NCBI GenBank assembly: GCA_021740645.1
Contig: JAIOZL010000045.1
Span: 1 to 37,265 of the forward strand
From: Bacteroidales bacterium
GTDB taxonomy: Bacteria; Bacteroidota; Bacteroidia; Bacteroidales; JAADJA01
Direction: 5' to 3'
DNA: 37,265 bases
This document shows, one piece after another, positions 5,962 to 19,115 of this stretch (position 1 is the first letter of the stretch; the number at the start of each line of letters is the position of its first letter). The notes under the pieces were generated by a model. It did no database searches. It was not told where the DNA came from and saw nothing but the letters and a program-made list of their open reading frames with translations. The translations under genes were made by a program, and so were the position numbers.

Positions 5962-8900
5962 TTACTCTTTGACAGGCAATGATTTATTCCTTCTGTCAGC
6001 CAACCATCCCATTACTCCAATTACGGTAATAACTATTACAGTATAGTATACAAAACTTGGTACGGGAACAGGATCGCCTTTTGCGTAGGAATGTAATCCG
6101 GATAAATAATAATTAACACCAAAGTAGGTCATCATTACGGAGCCATAACTAACCAAAGCTGCAAAACTCAGGGCAAAATTTCCTCTAAATCCAGGGATAA
6201 AGCGCATATGAACTACAAATGAATAAACCAGGACAGTAACAAGTGCCCATGTTTCTTTGGGGTCCCATCCCCAGTAACGGCCCCACGATTCATTGGCCCA
6301 CACTCCTCCTAAAAAGGTACCCACGGTCAGCATGAACAAACCTACGATTATAGTCATTTCAATGATGTAAGTAAGTTCGGTTATCGTCAAATCAAGACGT
6401 TTGAAATTATTTTTAGTCTTCAGGTTGATAATTAGAAGATTGAAAAAGCCAAGTAGCGCTCCTAAGGCTAAAAATCCATAACTTGCTGTAATGATAGCCA
6501 CATGGATGATCAGCCAGTATGATTTTAATACCGGAACCAGATTAGTAATTTCAGGATCCATCCAACTCATTCCGGCAACTGCAAGAATTAATGACGTAAG
6601 TAAAGCAGTAACAGCAAGTGTAATTTGAGATCGCCAAACGAAAATCAAACCTGACAATATGGTCGCCCATCCGATGTAAATCAGCGACTCGTATCCATTA
6701 CTCCATGGCGCATAGCCCGAAATGGACCACCTCATAGCTAAACCAGCAGTATGTAGTAAAAATAATAACACCACAATACCTGAAGCTATTTTAATAACAA
6801 GATTGAATGTAAACTTTGGTTTTAATATGCTAATGAAATGAAGAATAATTAAAATAAAGCCAATAAGACCGTAGTAGGATGATAGCCGTTTAAATATGTT
6901 AAATTCATTATAAAATATTTCAAGTTTGACTTTTGAATCTGAAGGCATTATTTTAGCACCATATTTATTCTGGAAGACTTTGATATATTCAAGTTGCTTA
7001 TTTGCTGATGTCCAGTTTCCTGATTCTACAGCATTTCTTACTTCCTGATAATACATCGATAAGATACCACTTACAAACAAAGCCTCTTCTTCATTACTAA
7101 ATTGTTTACTGCTTGCAGAGGTTACCCAACTATGATTGGGATCATTAGGAATTGGAAATGAAGTTAGGAATGATCCAGAGTATACCATATAGAATATATT
7201 CACCCTTTCATCCACCTTCATTACTTCTTTATCAAACTTGCTTTGCATGCTGGGCTTTTTGGCATAGGCCAGCTCTACATATTCACTTAACTTATACTGC
7301 CCCGAACCATTTAAATCAACAATCTGGCTAAATGCTGCATATTTCCCGTCAACACCTAAAAAATCCTGGAGTTGGTCATTTGCCACTTTGATCATTTTCT
7401 CTTCTTCCCAAATTTGAGGATAAGCCATTATACCCAAAAAAACCTGTTCGGGGCTCATCCCTTTATAGCTGCTTTTTCTTGCAAGCTTACGCAAAACTTC
7501 AGAAGCAACTGTATTTACAGGTTTAATCCTACCGTCTCTATCTTGAACCAGAAGTTTACCAAATGCCCTGGCATGTTCTTTATTAATTACAGGGATTCCA
7601 TCAACCTCATTTTCAGGACTTGCAAAAACCGCACTCTGATGAATAAAGAACATCCCAATTAATACCAAAACGACAGTCACTGTTTTGCGTGATTCACGTA
7701 ATTTGGAAGAAAGTTTAAAAAGTTTTTTAAACCTACTGTTTTTATTAAAAATGGTAAAGAACATCCCAATGGCCATGAGTAAATAGCCAATATAGGTAAT
7801 GGCTGTTCCCAGTCCGTCATGATTTACCGAGAATATTGTTCCTAACTCATCACGATCATAAGAGGACTGGAAAAAACGATATCCTCCATAATTTAATACA
7901 TTATTCATATAAACCCTATAGGGCATAATCAGGCTCTTTGACTCATCAATTAATGTTATCTCACTCGCATAAGATGAAGGGCTATGCGAACCAGGGTAGC
8001 GCTCAAGCTGAAAATCTTCAAGCTTAATTGCAAACGGCAATTTAATTGCTTTTGAACCATAATTAAGAGTAACCTTAACTCCGCCCACTTCTGTTTCCGT
8101 ATTATTACTTAAGTATCCTTTACCTCCATAAACATTCATTATTTTTGATTCATCACCAACAGTAACCAATGCTTCAAAGGCATCAATACCGGACTTTCCG
8201 TCCTGTTCTTCGGTACTTACCAGGGCCATTCTCGCACTTTCATTATATTGCTTAAACACGAAACTAATTTGTCCGATTTTGTAAAGAGACATTTGCTCGA
8301 AAGGATACAATGAATCCGGCGAAAGCATTAATGTAGTATTAGCAGCCATGTTCATATAACTGACCTGGTCGGTTGACTCCATCATCAATCCGTTTTCAGT
8401 AGAAGTAAATACAACCCCATTATTTTGAATTTCCCTGTTAAAGCCAAATGAATAACCGCCAAAATGTTTTATCTCCCCGTCCGGCAGAAACAGATTGGTT
8501 CGCCCCCCTTCACCTGAGAATACCAACCAGATAATAGGATCCCCTTCTTCTGACTCTATCATGGTTTCACCTGCATTGGTATAATAAGCCCGCACGTCTA
8601 CTTTAATCTTTTGATCACCGGCTGTTAATGAAGTTTTAAATTTTTCTACCCTGGCTTCTACCGGCATGACCTTTTTCTCAACATATGCAGTTTCCCCGTC
8701 ATTTTCAGCCCAGACACGTATATATGTTTCATCCGTACGAATTTCATCAGAAGTTTTACCTTCACGAATGCTCATCGTTCCTTCATAACCAATGTAGCGG
8801 GTAACTGCTGCACCCAGGAAAATAATAATAAACGATAGGTGGAACAATAGTATGGTCCATTTATGCCGTAGGTACATTCTTTGTTTAAAGATACTTCCAG

Positions 8901-9084
8901 CCATATTAACAGCAAGCAACAACAGAAGCACTTCAAACCATTTGGCATTATAGACCCTGGCCTTAGCAGCCATGGTTCCAAAGTCATTTTCAATAAAAGT
9001 AGCAATTCCGATGGCCACGGCAAACATAATTAATAAAAGGCCCGTAAGCTCCAGTGAAAAAAGTATATTTTTAATTCTTCGCAT
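5962..9084 (-). CDS. ccsBA: Fused cytochrome c biogenesis protein CcsBA (ResB-ResC), system II haem lyase
   Basis: This 1040-residue membrane protein joins a ResB/CcsB half (about 1-440, with a large periplasmic domain) to a CcsA/ResC half (about 730-1030). The CcsA half carries the haem-handling WWD motif WGRYWGWDPKETW at about 934-946. System II proteins export haem and attach it to CxxCH motifs of apocytochromes c in the periplasm. Four histidines in the expected places, H82 (LLFHLSF), H861 (WLIIHVA), H959 (FVVHMRF) and H998 (SGLHSYA), fit the transmembrane and external haem ligands of characterised fused CcsBA proteins. The linker (about 475-725) is a periplasmic region behind a further hydrophobic segment. 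It stands alone, with no c-type cytochrome or CcdA gene adjacent. Confidence 0.93.
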   Translation of the reverse strand: MRRIKNILFSLELTGLLLIMFAVAIGIATFIENDFGTMAAKARVYNAKWFEVLLLLLAVNMAGSIFKQRMYLRHKWTILLFHLSFIIIFLGAAVTRYIGYEGTMSIREGKTSDEIRTDETYIRVWAENDGETAYVEKKVMPVEARVEKFKTSLTAGDQKIKVDVRAYYTNAGETMIESEEGDPIIWLVFSGEGGRTNLFLPDGEIKHFGGYSFGFNREIQNNGVVFTSTENGLMMESTDQVSYMNMAANTTLMLSPDSLYPFEQMSLYKIGQISFVFKQYNESARMALVSTEEQDGKSGIDAFEALVTVGDESKIMNVYGGKGYLSNNTETEVGGVKVTLNYGSKAIKLPFAIKLEDFQLERYPGSHSPSSYASEITLIDESKSLIMPYRVYMNNVLNYGGYRFFQSSYDRDELGTIFSVNHDGLGTAITYIGYLLMAIGMFFTIFNKNSRFKKLFKLSSKLRESRKTVTVVLVLIGMFFIHQSAVFASPENEVDGIPVINKEHARAFGKLLVQDRDGRIKPVNTVASEVLRKLARKSSYKGMSPEQVFLGIMAYPQIWEEEKMIKVANDQLQDFLGVDGKYAAFSQIVDLNGSGQYKLSEYVELAYAKKPSMQSKFDKEVMKVDERVNIFYMVYSGSFLTSFPIPNDPNHSWVTSASSKQFSNEEEALFVSGILSMYYQEVRNAVESGNWTSANKQLEYIKVFQNKYGAKIMPSDSKVKLEIFYNEFNIFKRLSSYYGLIGFILIILHFISILKPKFTFNLVIKIASGIVVLLFLLHTAGLAMRWSISGYAPWSNGYESLIYIGWATILSGLIFVWRSQITLAVTALLTSLILAVAGMSWMDPEITNLVPVLKSYWLIIHVAIITASYGFLALGALLGFFNLLIINLKTKNNFKRLDLTITELTYIIEMTIIVGLFMLTVGTFLGGVWANESWGRYWGWDPKETWALVTVLVYSFVVHMRFIPGFRGNFALSFAALVSYGSVMMTYFGVNYYLSGLHSYAKGDPVPVPSFVYYTVIVITVIGVMGWLADRRNKSLPVKE

Positions 9085-9105
9085 AGTATTTTAAATTTAA
9101 GTGCG

Positions 9106-9113
9106 CAAATATA
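9106..9113 (-). promoter_or_regulatory. -7 element TATATTTG for ccsBA
   Basis: Read on the minus strand this is TATATTTG, matching TAnnTTTG, 22 nt before the ATG. No clear upstream TTG was found, so initiation here would give a very short leader. Confidence 0.45.
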
Positions 9114-9257
9114 GATTAATCTGTCTATTTGTAGAAAGATTAACAAAGAAATGAGCAAAATGATGATATATATTAGTCTTTTTTTTAACCTCAAAAAATC
9201 TGGTTTATTTTATCCCTTAAGTAAAATAATTTAAGTCACTGATTAAAAGATATTTTG

Positions 9258-9265
9258 TACTTTTG
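9258..9265 (+). promoter_or_regulatory. -7 element TACTTTTG for the 68-residue membrane protein
   Basis: TACTTTTG matches TAnnTTTG and lies 24 nt upstream of the ATG at 9289. The upstream -33 element is not obvious. Its presence supports the small gene being real. Confidence 0.5.
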
Positions 9266-9288
9266 ATATCGAATCAATCCTTACTTAT

Positions 9289-9495
9289 ATGAAATTATAT
9301 CAGATCGGCAAATATGCTGGACTACTTTCAGGACTACTTGCCATTTTATTTATGCTCGCAGGAGTTATTAGTTTTTTAACCGGTGAATTTTTGAATGTTA
9401 TCAGGTTTTCAAACTTCTTTTGGTTTGCCACACCCTTGCTCTTATTGGGTATTTTTGGTTTATTGGTAGATTTGGTTTACAAGGAAAAAGAGTAA
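9289..9495 (+). CDS. Small two-helix membrane protein (68 aa), unknown
   Basis: The protein has two hydrophobic helices, at about 9-31 (YAGLLSGLLAILFMLAGVIS) and about 43-62 (FFWFATPLLLLGIFGLLVDL), joined by a short loop (TGEFLNVIRFSN) and ending in KEKE. It has its own -7 element and spacing consistent with a genuine short gene. I do not recognise a family. It lies between divergent ccsBA and a co-directional outer-membrane barrel gene 96 nt downstream, and nothing in the neighbourhood points to a role. Confidence 0.65.
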   Translation: MKLYQIGKYAGLLSGLLAILFMLAGVISFLTGEFLNVIRFSNFFWFATPLLLLGIFGLLVDLVYKEKE

Positions 9496-9590
9496 TATAT
9501 TATTAGTTAAGGGATACAATCAAACTTCATTTCTCTTTTATTTCTCAAAATCTAAATTTCTTTAATATCTTCGTTGGCATAAACGTAGGT

Positions 9591-10196
9591 ATGAGAAAGG
9601 TTTTATTAAGTTTGGTATTGGTTTCATTCTTTGGTCTTTTTTCACAAGCACAATTGCTTGGGGGAATAAAAGGTGGGGCCAATCTTACAGATATCATTGT
9701 ATCCAACCACACGCAATTTTTTGAAGAAAGCACGTTCAACCCCAGATTGTCTTATCATTTCGGTAGTTTTGTACAAAATAACTTTTCAGATCATTTTAGC
9801 TGGCGTATTGAAATGCTTTTTTCGAAAAAAGGCTATATCCTGAAAACAGAAGATATTAAAACCAATGTTAGCCTGAATTACCTCAACTGGCCCATTATGG
9901 TTGTTTATAATCCCAGCAAAAAAATCACTATTGAAACGGGTATGGAAATAGGTTATATGATCACGGGTGAGGACCTATACAATGCCTTCGACATGGGTAA
10001 TGTTTTTGGCCTGCGCTATAATTTTTCTGAAAAGATCCATCTTGGTCTGCGATATATTGATGGTTTTCCATTTAAAATGAATTTGAATACCAAAGGCACG
10101 AGTGGCGAAGTCCCGCGATACCAGCACAGTGTTTTGCAAGTATCCCTGGGGTATAACCTGATAAATGAGCCACCTGGCCAACCCAATAAAAAGTAA
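9591..10196 (+). CDS. Outer-membrane beta-barrel protein (PorT-like)
   Basis: The 201-residue protein starts with a signal peptide (MRKVLLSLVLVSFFGLFSQAQ) followed by LLGGIKGGANLTDI, the usual first strand of the OMP_b-brl_2/PorT-like barrels of Bacteroidota. Alternating hydrophobic strands with polar turns continue to the end (HSVLQVSLGYNLI as last strand), suggesting an eight-stranded barrel. These small barrels sit in the outer membrane; no specific function is known for this one. A weak -7 string TATCTTCG lies at 9566-9573. The gene runs head-on into the beta-galactosidase gene with a single nucleotide between stops. The end (EPPGQPNKK) extends past the last strand. Confidence 0.82.
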   Translation: MRKVLLSLVLVSFFGLFSQAQLLGGIKGGANLTDIIVSNHTQFFEESTFNPRLSYHFGSFVQNNFSDHFSWRIEMLFSKKGYILKTEDIKTNVSLNYLNWPIMVVYNPSKKITIETGMEIGYMITGEDLYNAFDMGNVFGLRYNFSEKIHLGLRYIDGFPFKMNLNTKGTSGEVPRYQHSVLQVSLGYNLINEPPGQPNKK

Positions 10197-10197
10197 A

Positions 10198-14756
<4,559 letters not shown>

Positions 14757-14881
14757 ATTGACTAATTATTATTAATGAAAGTACCCGGGTAAAGATAATA
14801 ATTTATGTCATAATCTGCAGTGCAAACGGAATGTTAAATTTTACTTATGAAAATTGAACGGCCGGATTATCATTTATCACC

Positions 14882-14889
14882 TAACTTTG
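14882..14889 (+). promoter_or_regulatory. -7 element TAACTTTG for the 14905-17900 operon
   Basis: TAACTTTG matches TAnnTTTG and ends 15 nt before the ATG at 14905. A TTG at 14854-14856 is 25 nt upstream, longer than usual. If initiation is near 14896, the ATG at 14917 is an alternative start with a longer leader. Confidence 0.5.
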
Positions 14890-14904
14890 CGTTTCTGTTA
14901 TTGA

Positions 14905-15450
14905 ATGATTTGTTTTATGGGATCAAACATCAAGTCATATTTATTATCCGGAAAACTCTTGCATATTATAACAATATTGGAGATTTTACTAATCATTTAT
15001 ACCTTTCCGTTGTTAACTAAAATAGATACTGGAAATAATATGATATTCTTCGTGGCAAAATATTATGCAATAGTTTTCATTATTTCATTACCTGTTTTCT
15101 CGCAACTGGATGCCCGGTCGAGGTATCAGAATTACAAACAAATTAAAGATCAGCTATTTCAATATGGATTTGATACAAGAATATTTTCCCCCATTATAAA
15201 ATCAAGATGCCAACGTGATGCCGCTCACCTCGCATCTCACGAATTGGGGTTGGGTAAATTATGCAAGAATTATTTTACGCAAAACGGGTATAGGTGGTAT
15301 AATCTGCTTCCGGATTATGTGTTTAACAAACCGCAATTTCTTGCTACCGAATATTTCTGGAAAACTACTTTTTTTGCAAAAACCTATAGGGCAAAATACG
15401 ATTATTCTGATCCCGGGGTCTTTAATAAAAACAATATGGTGTATGGATAA
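14905..15450 (+). CDS. Unknown membrane protein, first gene of an ABC exporter operon
   Basis: The 181-residue protein has two hydrophobic segments at about 17-37 (LLHIITILEILLIIYTFPLL) and 46-65 (IFFVAKYYAIVFIISLPVFS). A polar basic domain follows (about 68-181) with several Cys, Tyr and Trp (KSRCQRDAAHLASHELGLGK, NGYRWYNLLPDYV). I do not recognise a family. The stop overlaps the ATPase start by 8 nt (ATGGATAA), so translation is probably coupled. This places it as a likely accessory subunit or substrate-related protein of the exporter. An ATG 12 nt further in (14917) is equally possible as the start. Confidence 0.7.
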   Translation: MICFMGSNIKSYLLSGKLLHIITILEILLIIYTFPLLTKIDTGNNMIFFVAKYYAIVFIISLPVFSQLDARSRYQNYKQIKDQLFQYGFDTRIFSPIIKSRCQRDAAHLASHELGLGKLCKNYFTQNGYRWYNLLPDYVFNKPQFLATEYFWKTTFFAKTYRAKYDYSDPGVFNKNNMVYG

Positions 15451-16348
15451 ACAGGTTTTGAATGTTCAGGGATTATCAAAAAAATTAAAAAATATCCAGG
15501 CGGTTAGTGATCTATCATTTACGGTACAGAAAGGTGATATTTATGGATTTTTAGGGCCCAACGGATCAGGGAAAAGTACAACCATACGCTTGATGCTTAA
15601 CCTCTTAAAACCCGATACCGGCCATATCAATATTTTGGGGCTTTCGCTGAATGAAAATAAACTTAAAATTCTTAGTCAAATTGGCGCTTTTATTGAAAAA
15701 CCGGATTTTTATGAATACCTGACAGCTTATAAAAACCTCGAGATATTGCTGCAATATTCAGGGATAAAGCCATCTAAAAAAAATATATCTGAAACGCTCG
15801 AACTGGTAGGATTAAATGAACGATCGGGGAGTAAAGTCAAAACCTTTTCCAAAGGGATGAAACAACGTTTGGGTATTGCCCAGGCCCTTTTGCACGATCC
15901 TGAATTATTGATCCTGGACGAACCGGCAAGTGGTCTTGATCCTTCCGGAATGAAGGACATCAGAGAATTGATCAAATACTTAAATAAAGAAAAAGGAAAA
16001 ACCATCATTCTCTCTTCGCACAACCTTCTTGAAATTGAATCCATTGCCAACAGGATGCTTATTATAAATAAAGGTAAAAAAATTGTAGAAGGGGATGTTA
16101 AGGAGTTGCTGAAAGAACATAATTATTGCACACGGTTTAAACTTGATGATGCTGACAAAGCTAAAAAGGCCCTGGCATCAGCTTCATTTGGAGAAATGAA
16201 AGTGGAGATAGAAAACAAAGACCTAATGGTTTTTTGTCCGGCTGAATTAGTAGCTGATATTAATACATACCTGGTGAACAAATCCTTTCGTATTGACGCT
16301 ATTCGAATTGAAAACAGCCTGGAGGATTACTTTTTAACCCTGACCTGA
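15443..16348 (+). CDS. ABC transporter ATP-binding protein (ABC-2 exporter type)
   Basis: The 301-residue ATPase has Walker A GPNGSGKST at 38-46, a signature loop FSKGMKQR in place of LSGGQ, Walker B ELLILDEP, the D-loop SGLDP and a switch histidine in ILSSHN. The FSKGM form and the C-terminal extension of about 90 residues are typical of the BcrA/NatA-like subunits of ABC-2 exporters. It should drive the permease encoded 2 nt downstream. The start is the ATG at 15443, overlapping the upstream stop by 8 nt. The frame is open further upstream, but that part is a shadow of the preceding gene. Confidence 0.94.
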   Translation: MDKQVLNVQGLSKKLKNIQAVSDLSFTVQKGDIYGFLGPNGSGKSTTIRLMLNLLKPDTGHINILGLSLNENKLKILSQIGAFIEKPDFYEYLTAYKNLEILLQYSGIKPSKKNISETLELVGLNERSGSKVKTFSKGMKQRLGIAQALLHDPELLILDEPASGLDPSGMKDIRELIKYLNKEKGKTIILSSHNLLEIESIANRMLIINKGKKIVEGDVKELLKEHNYCTRFKLDDADKAKKALASASFGEMKVEIENKDLMVFCPAELVADINTYLVNKSFRIDAIRIENSLEDYFLTLT

Positions 16349-16350
16349 AA

Positions 16351-17187
16351 ATGATAAATATTTTAAAAATAGAATTATATAAAATTGCCAAAAGTAAACG
16401 GAGCTACATAGGCATTTTCGCGGTGATCTTGATCATTCTCATAGCCCAGGCAGCTATGTTATGGGAAGGGCAGTCGATGCACGAGTTTCTCACAAAAAAC
16501 CTGGCCGACGCATTTTATATGCAGGGAAATCTTGTTAATGGTTACCTGATGACCTACATCGTTTTGAACTTTTTATGGGTACATGTTCCCTTATTGATCG
16601 TAATCGTAACGGGTGACTTGTTTTCAGGAGAAGCACATGGTGGAACTTTCAGGTTATTGCTGACAAGACCTGTTAGCCGGTTTAAGTTAGTAACTGCAAA
16701 ATTCCTTACTGCACTGGTTTATACATTTATACTAATGGCTGTTTTTGCCATTGTTAGTCTCGGCTTAGGTGTATTGATTTTTGGCAAAGGTGATCTGATG
16801 GTCATTTATACATCGGTAAATATTCTTCCCGAACACGACATTTTTTGGCGATTTATGTGGGCTTTTGGCTTTGGATTTATTGGTATGGCCACCGTCGCTT
16901 CTCTTTCATTGTTGTTATCCTCGATGAGCAATAATTCACTAAGCCCAATCTTATCCACTATGGCCATCATTATTTTATTTACCCTTATCACCACTTTCGA
17001 CTTTTCCATTTTTAAATATATAAAACCATTTCTTCTTACAAACTACCTTGATTCATGGCAGCTTCTTTTTGGCCTTGAGGTGGATAAAGCCCACCTGATC
17101 AAAGATTCATTGATTTTAATTTTACACATTATAATATTTTATTCCGTTACCCTTTTCTATTTTAACAAAAAAGATATTCTAAGCTAA
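16351..17187 (+). CDS. ABC-2 type membrane permease
   Basis: The 278-residue protein has six hydrophobic segments (about 20-40, 62-85, 110-140, 165-190, 200-222 and 252-272). The motif FSGEAHGGTFRLLLTRPVSR after the second segment is characteristic of ABC-2 permeases (gating region, usually E-x-x-x-G-T). It pairs with the ATPase encoded just upstream to form an inner-membrane exporter. Its stop shares a base with the next start (TAATG), so the LolA-like protein is made from the same message. The substrate is unknown; no lantibiotic or peptide precursor gene is visible nearby. Confidence 0.9.
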   Translation: MINILKIELYKIAKSKRSYIGIFAVILIILIAQAAMLWEGQSMHEFLTKNLADAFYMQGNLVNGYLMTYIVLNFLWVHVPLLIVIVTGDLFSGEAHGGTFRLLLTRPVSRFKLVTAKFLTALVYTFILMAVFAIVSLGLGVLIFGKGDLMVIYTSVNILPEHDIFWRFMWAFGFGFIGMATVASLSLLLSSMSNNSLSPILSTMAIIILFTLITTFDFSIFKYIKPFLLTNYLDSWQLLFGLEVDKAHLIKDSLILILHIIIFYSVTLFYFNKKDILS

Positions 17188-17900
17188 TGAAACAAAAAAC
17201 GATACACATATTATCCTTTATTTTTTTCCTCTTTTTAACCAGTAGGGGCCTCCTTGTTGCTCAAAGTCCTGACCCTTATGAATTGATTGACAGTTTAAAA
17301 AATAAGCTGGAACAAATTTATGATTATAGTGCTGACATAGAAATTGAAGTGGACGTAGATTTTATCAATATGCCAGTAAAACATGCGAAAATTTTTTATA
17401 AACAACCGGATAAAATCAAGTTTAAATCCGATGAATTTATCATGCTACCAAAAAAAGGTTTTAACAACCAGCTAATGACCATACTCAATGAACCCTATAA
17501 TGCGATATATATAGGTGAGGAGGTGATGAATAACAGAAAACAGCATATTTTAAAAATAATTCCTTTAGGTAAAAAACCGCGAGTGGTTTTGGCCACCTGG
17601 TGGATCGACCAGAAAACATTCCTTTTAACCAAAACAGAAAGCAATACCCGAGATGAAGGAACCTTTAACGTGGAATTTGATTATGAAGGAAATTCAATCC
17701 TTCCGGCTGAAATGCGATTTTCATTCGAAATAGAAAACATTAATATACCCATGAAATTTATTGGAAAAGCTGCCGGGGTTGATAAAGAAAAGTTAAACAG
17801 TGAGGGGCCAAAGGCCGGGAAAGTATATATTCGTTTTACAAATTATCAGCTTAATCAAAAGATTGAAGATGATTTTTTTAATGAAGAAATTCCTGAATAA
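17187..17900 (+). CDS. LolA/RseB-like outer-membrane lipoprotein-sorting family protein
   Basis: The 237-residue protein has a signal peptide (about 1-26, ending RGLLVAQS), then the start typical of LolA-fold proteins: a helix (LIDSLKNKLEQIYDYSADIE) followed by curved-sheet strands (FYKQPDKIKFKSDEF, WWIDQKTFLLTKTES, FNVEFDYEGNSILPAEMRFS). Proteins of this fold carry lipids or lipoproteins across the periplasm. Being translationally coupled to an ABC ATPase and permease suggests that it receives or hands on the exported hydrophobic substrate, but the family is also used for sensing. It ends 12 nt from the convergent yccF stop. Confidence 0.75.
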   Translation: MKQKTIHILSFIFFLFLTSRGLLVAQSPDPYELIDSLKNKLEQIYDYSADIEIEVDVDFINMPVKHAKIFYKQPDKIKFKSDEFIMLPKKGFNNQLMTILNEPYNAIYIGEEVMNNRKQHILKIIPLGKKPRVVLATWWIDQKTFLLTKTESNTRDEGTFNVEFDYEGNSILPAEMRFSFEIENINIPMKFIGKAAGVDKEKLNSEGPKAGKVYIRFTNYQLNQKIEDDFFNEEIPE

Positions 17901-17912
17901 GTAAACCCGGGG

Positions 17913-18281
17913 CTACCTTAATTTCCTTCCGAAGGGGGTCAATGCTACAGATGCTAGTTTAAAATGCTGTTTACCAAAGGGGATTCCAATAATGGTTATG
18001 AACAATAACATTCCGAAAATGGCATGTGTGATGGCAATGTAAAAGCCACCTACAAACAGCCATAGGATATTCATGGCAATGGCAACGCAACCTGAAGCGT
18101 TTTCCATTTGATACGAATCACGTCCAAAAGGCCATAATGCCAGCGATGCAAGTTTAAGGGTTTGCAAGCCAAAAGGTATTCCAATTATAGTGATCATTAG
18201 CAACAGACTTCCGATGAAGTATTCAACGGCAATTATAAATCCTCCGAACAATAACCAAATGATGTTTCCTAAAAGTTTCAT
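17913..18281 (-). CDS. yccF: YccF-domain inner-membrane protein
   Basis: The 122-residue protein is two repeats of the YccF (DUF307) unit, each with a hydrophobic hairpin and the motif TIIGIPFG (about 31-38 and 95-102) followed by LKLASLALWPFGR or FKLASVALTPFGR. Length and repeat structure agree with the E. coli family member. It is an inner-membrane protein whose biochemical role is unknown. It follows the methyltransferase gene after 2 nt on the same strand, so the two are one transcript. Confidence 0.92.
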   Translation of the reverse strand: MKLLGNIIWLLFGGFIIAVEYFIGSLLLMITIIGIPFGLQTLKLASLALWPFGRDSYQMENASGCVAIAMNILWLFVGGFYIAITHAIFGMLLFITIIGIPFGKQHFKLASVALTPFGRKLR

Positions 18282-18283
18282 AC

Positions 18284-19024
18284 TTATTTGTTTTGCATTA
18301 CATAAAATACATAACCATAATAATCCGGATAGCTCTTATAAATATCTATCTCTAATTGAACAAATTCAATCAATTCAAGTTCATCCTCATTCTCGGAATA
18401 TTTTTTACGCAGAATTTCCAGCCTTTGTTCTAGAGGAGTATAATATTGGTCCCACCAGGCTGTTGGGGGTAAAATAAAATAGTCCACTAAATCCAACCCA
18501 AGGGATTTTATCGTTTGAACATTGCTCTCAATTGATTGCATACCCGGATACTCCAAATCCCAAAAATCTTTTAGTTCCTCAGGAGGATCTTCCTTTATCC
18601 ATGTAAGCTCTGAAACTGCCATATAGGCATTTCTATTCATATACCTTTTCCAGGAGGAAAGGCCTTTTTGGAAACCAATAATGTAAACCGAACCTTCTGC
18701 CCAAATTAAATCAAATCTTTTCTCACCAAGAGCAAGGTCTGAGATATCCCCTTTAAGAGTTAGAATCACATCTTCATATCCTAATTTTTTAGCATTTTGG
18801 GTAAGTGTGTTAAGGTAAGGCTGGTGTATATCAATGGCTGTAATTTCTCCACCAAAATAGTTTGCCAGTTCCAAAGTTTGTTGTCCTGTGCCACATCCCA
18901 TATCTACTATTTGTGGATTTTTAGAAATATTTGCAATCAACCTGGCAGCTTGTAAAGTGGATCTTTTATTCCCGGGCCCCTGCCTGGGTAAGTCATCATA
19001 TATTTCATAAAAAATGTTTTCCAT
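18284..19024 (-). CDS. Class I SAM-dependent methyltransferase
   Basis: The 246-residue protein contains motif I IVDMGCGTGQQTLELA at about 38-53 (SAM-binding glycine loop), an acidic end of strand 2 (ITAIDIHQPYL), motif II-like GDISDLALGEKRFDLIWAEG, and the post-motif helix. It is a Rossmann-type small-molecule or protein methyltransferase; the substrate is not evident. The C-terminal region is rich in Tyr and Glu (SYPDYYGYVFYVMQ). The gene is upstream of yccF on one transcript, though no functional link is known. Confidence 0.9.
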   Translation of the reverse strand: MENIFYEIYDDLPRQGPGNKRSTLQAARLIANISKNPQIVDMGCGTGQQTLELANYFGGEITAIDIHQPYLNTLTQNAKKLGYEDVILTLKGDISDLALGEKRFDLIWAEGSVYIIGFQKGLSSWKRYMNRNAYMAVSELTWIKEDPPEELKDFWDLEYPGMQSIESNVQTIKSLGLDLVDYFILPPTAWWDQYYTPLEQRLEILRKKYSENEDELELIEFVQLEIDIYKSYPDYYGYVFYVMQNK

Positions 19025-19115
19025 AAAAAAGAAAAATTGGTAATGGAGATAAAAATAAGCACAAACTGCAAAAAATAAAGCAGTGAAGTGTAATTTATAT
19101 TTTTTCTAAACTAAT

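Noticed and set aside
7372..7662. 96-residue frame opposite ccsBA
   Set aside because: Shadow of a strongly supported gene with no motif, promoter or signal of its own.
15215..15442. Open upstream extension of the ABC ATPase frame
   Set aside because: It overlaps the coding-like 14905 gene in another frame, has no ABC-family character, and the ATG at 15443 gives the usual N-terminus.
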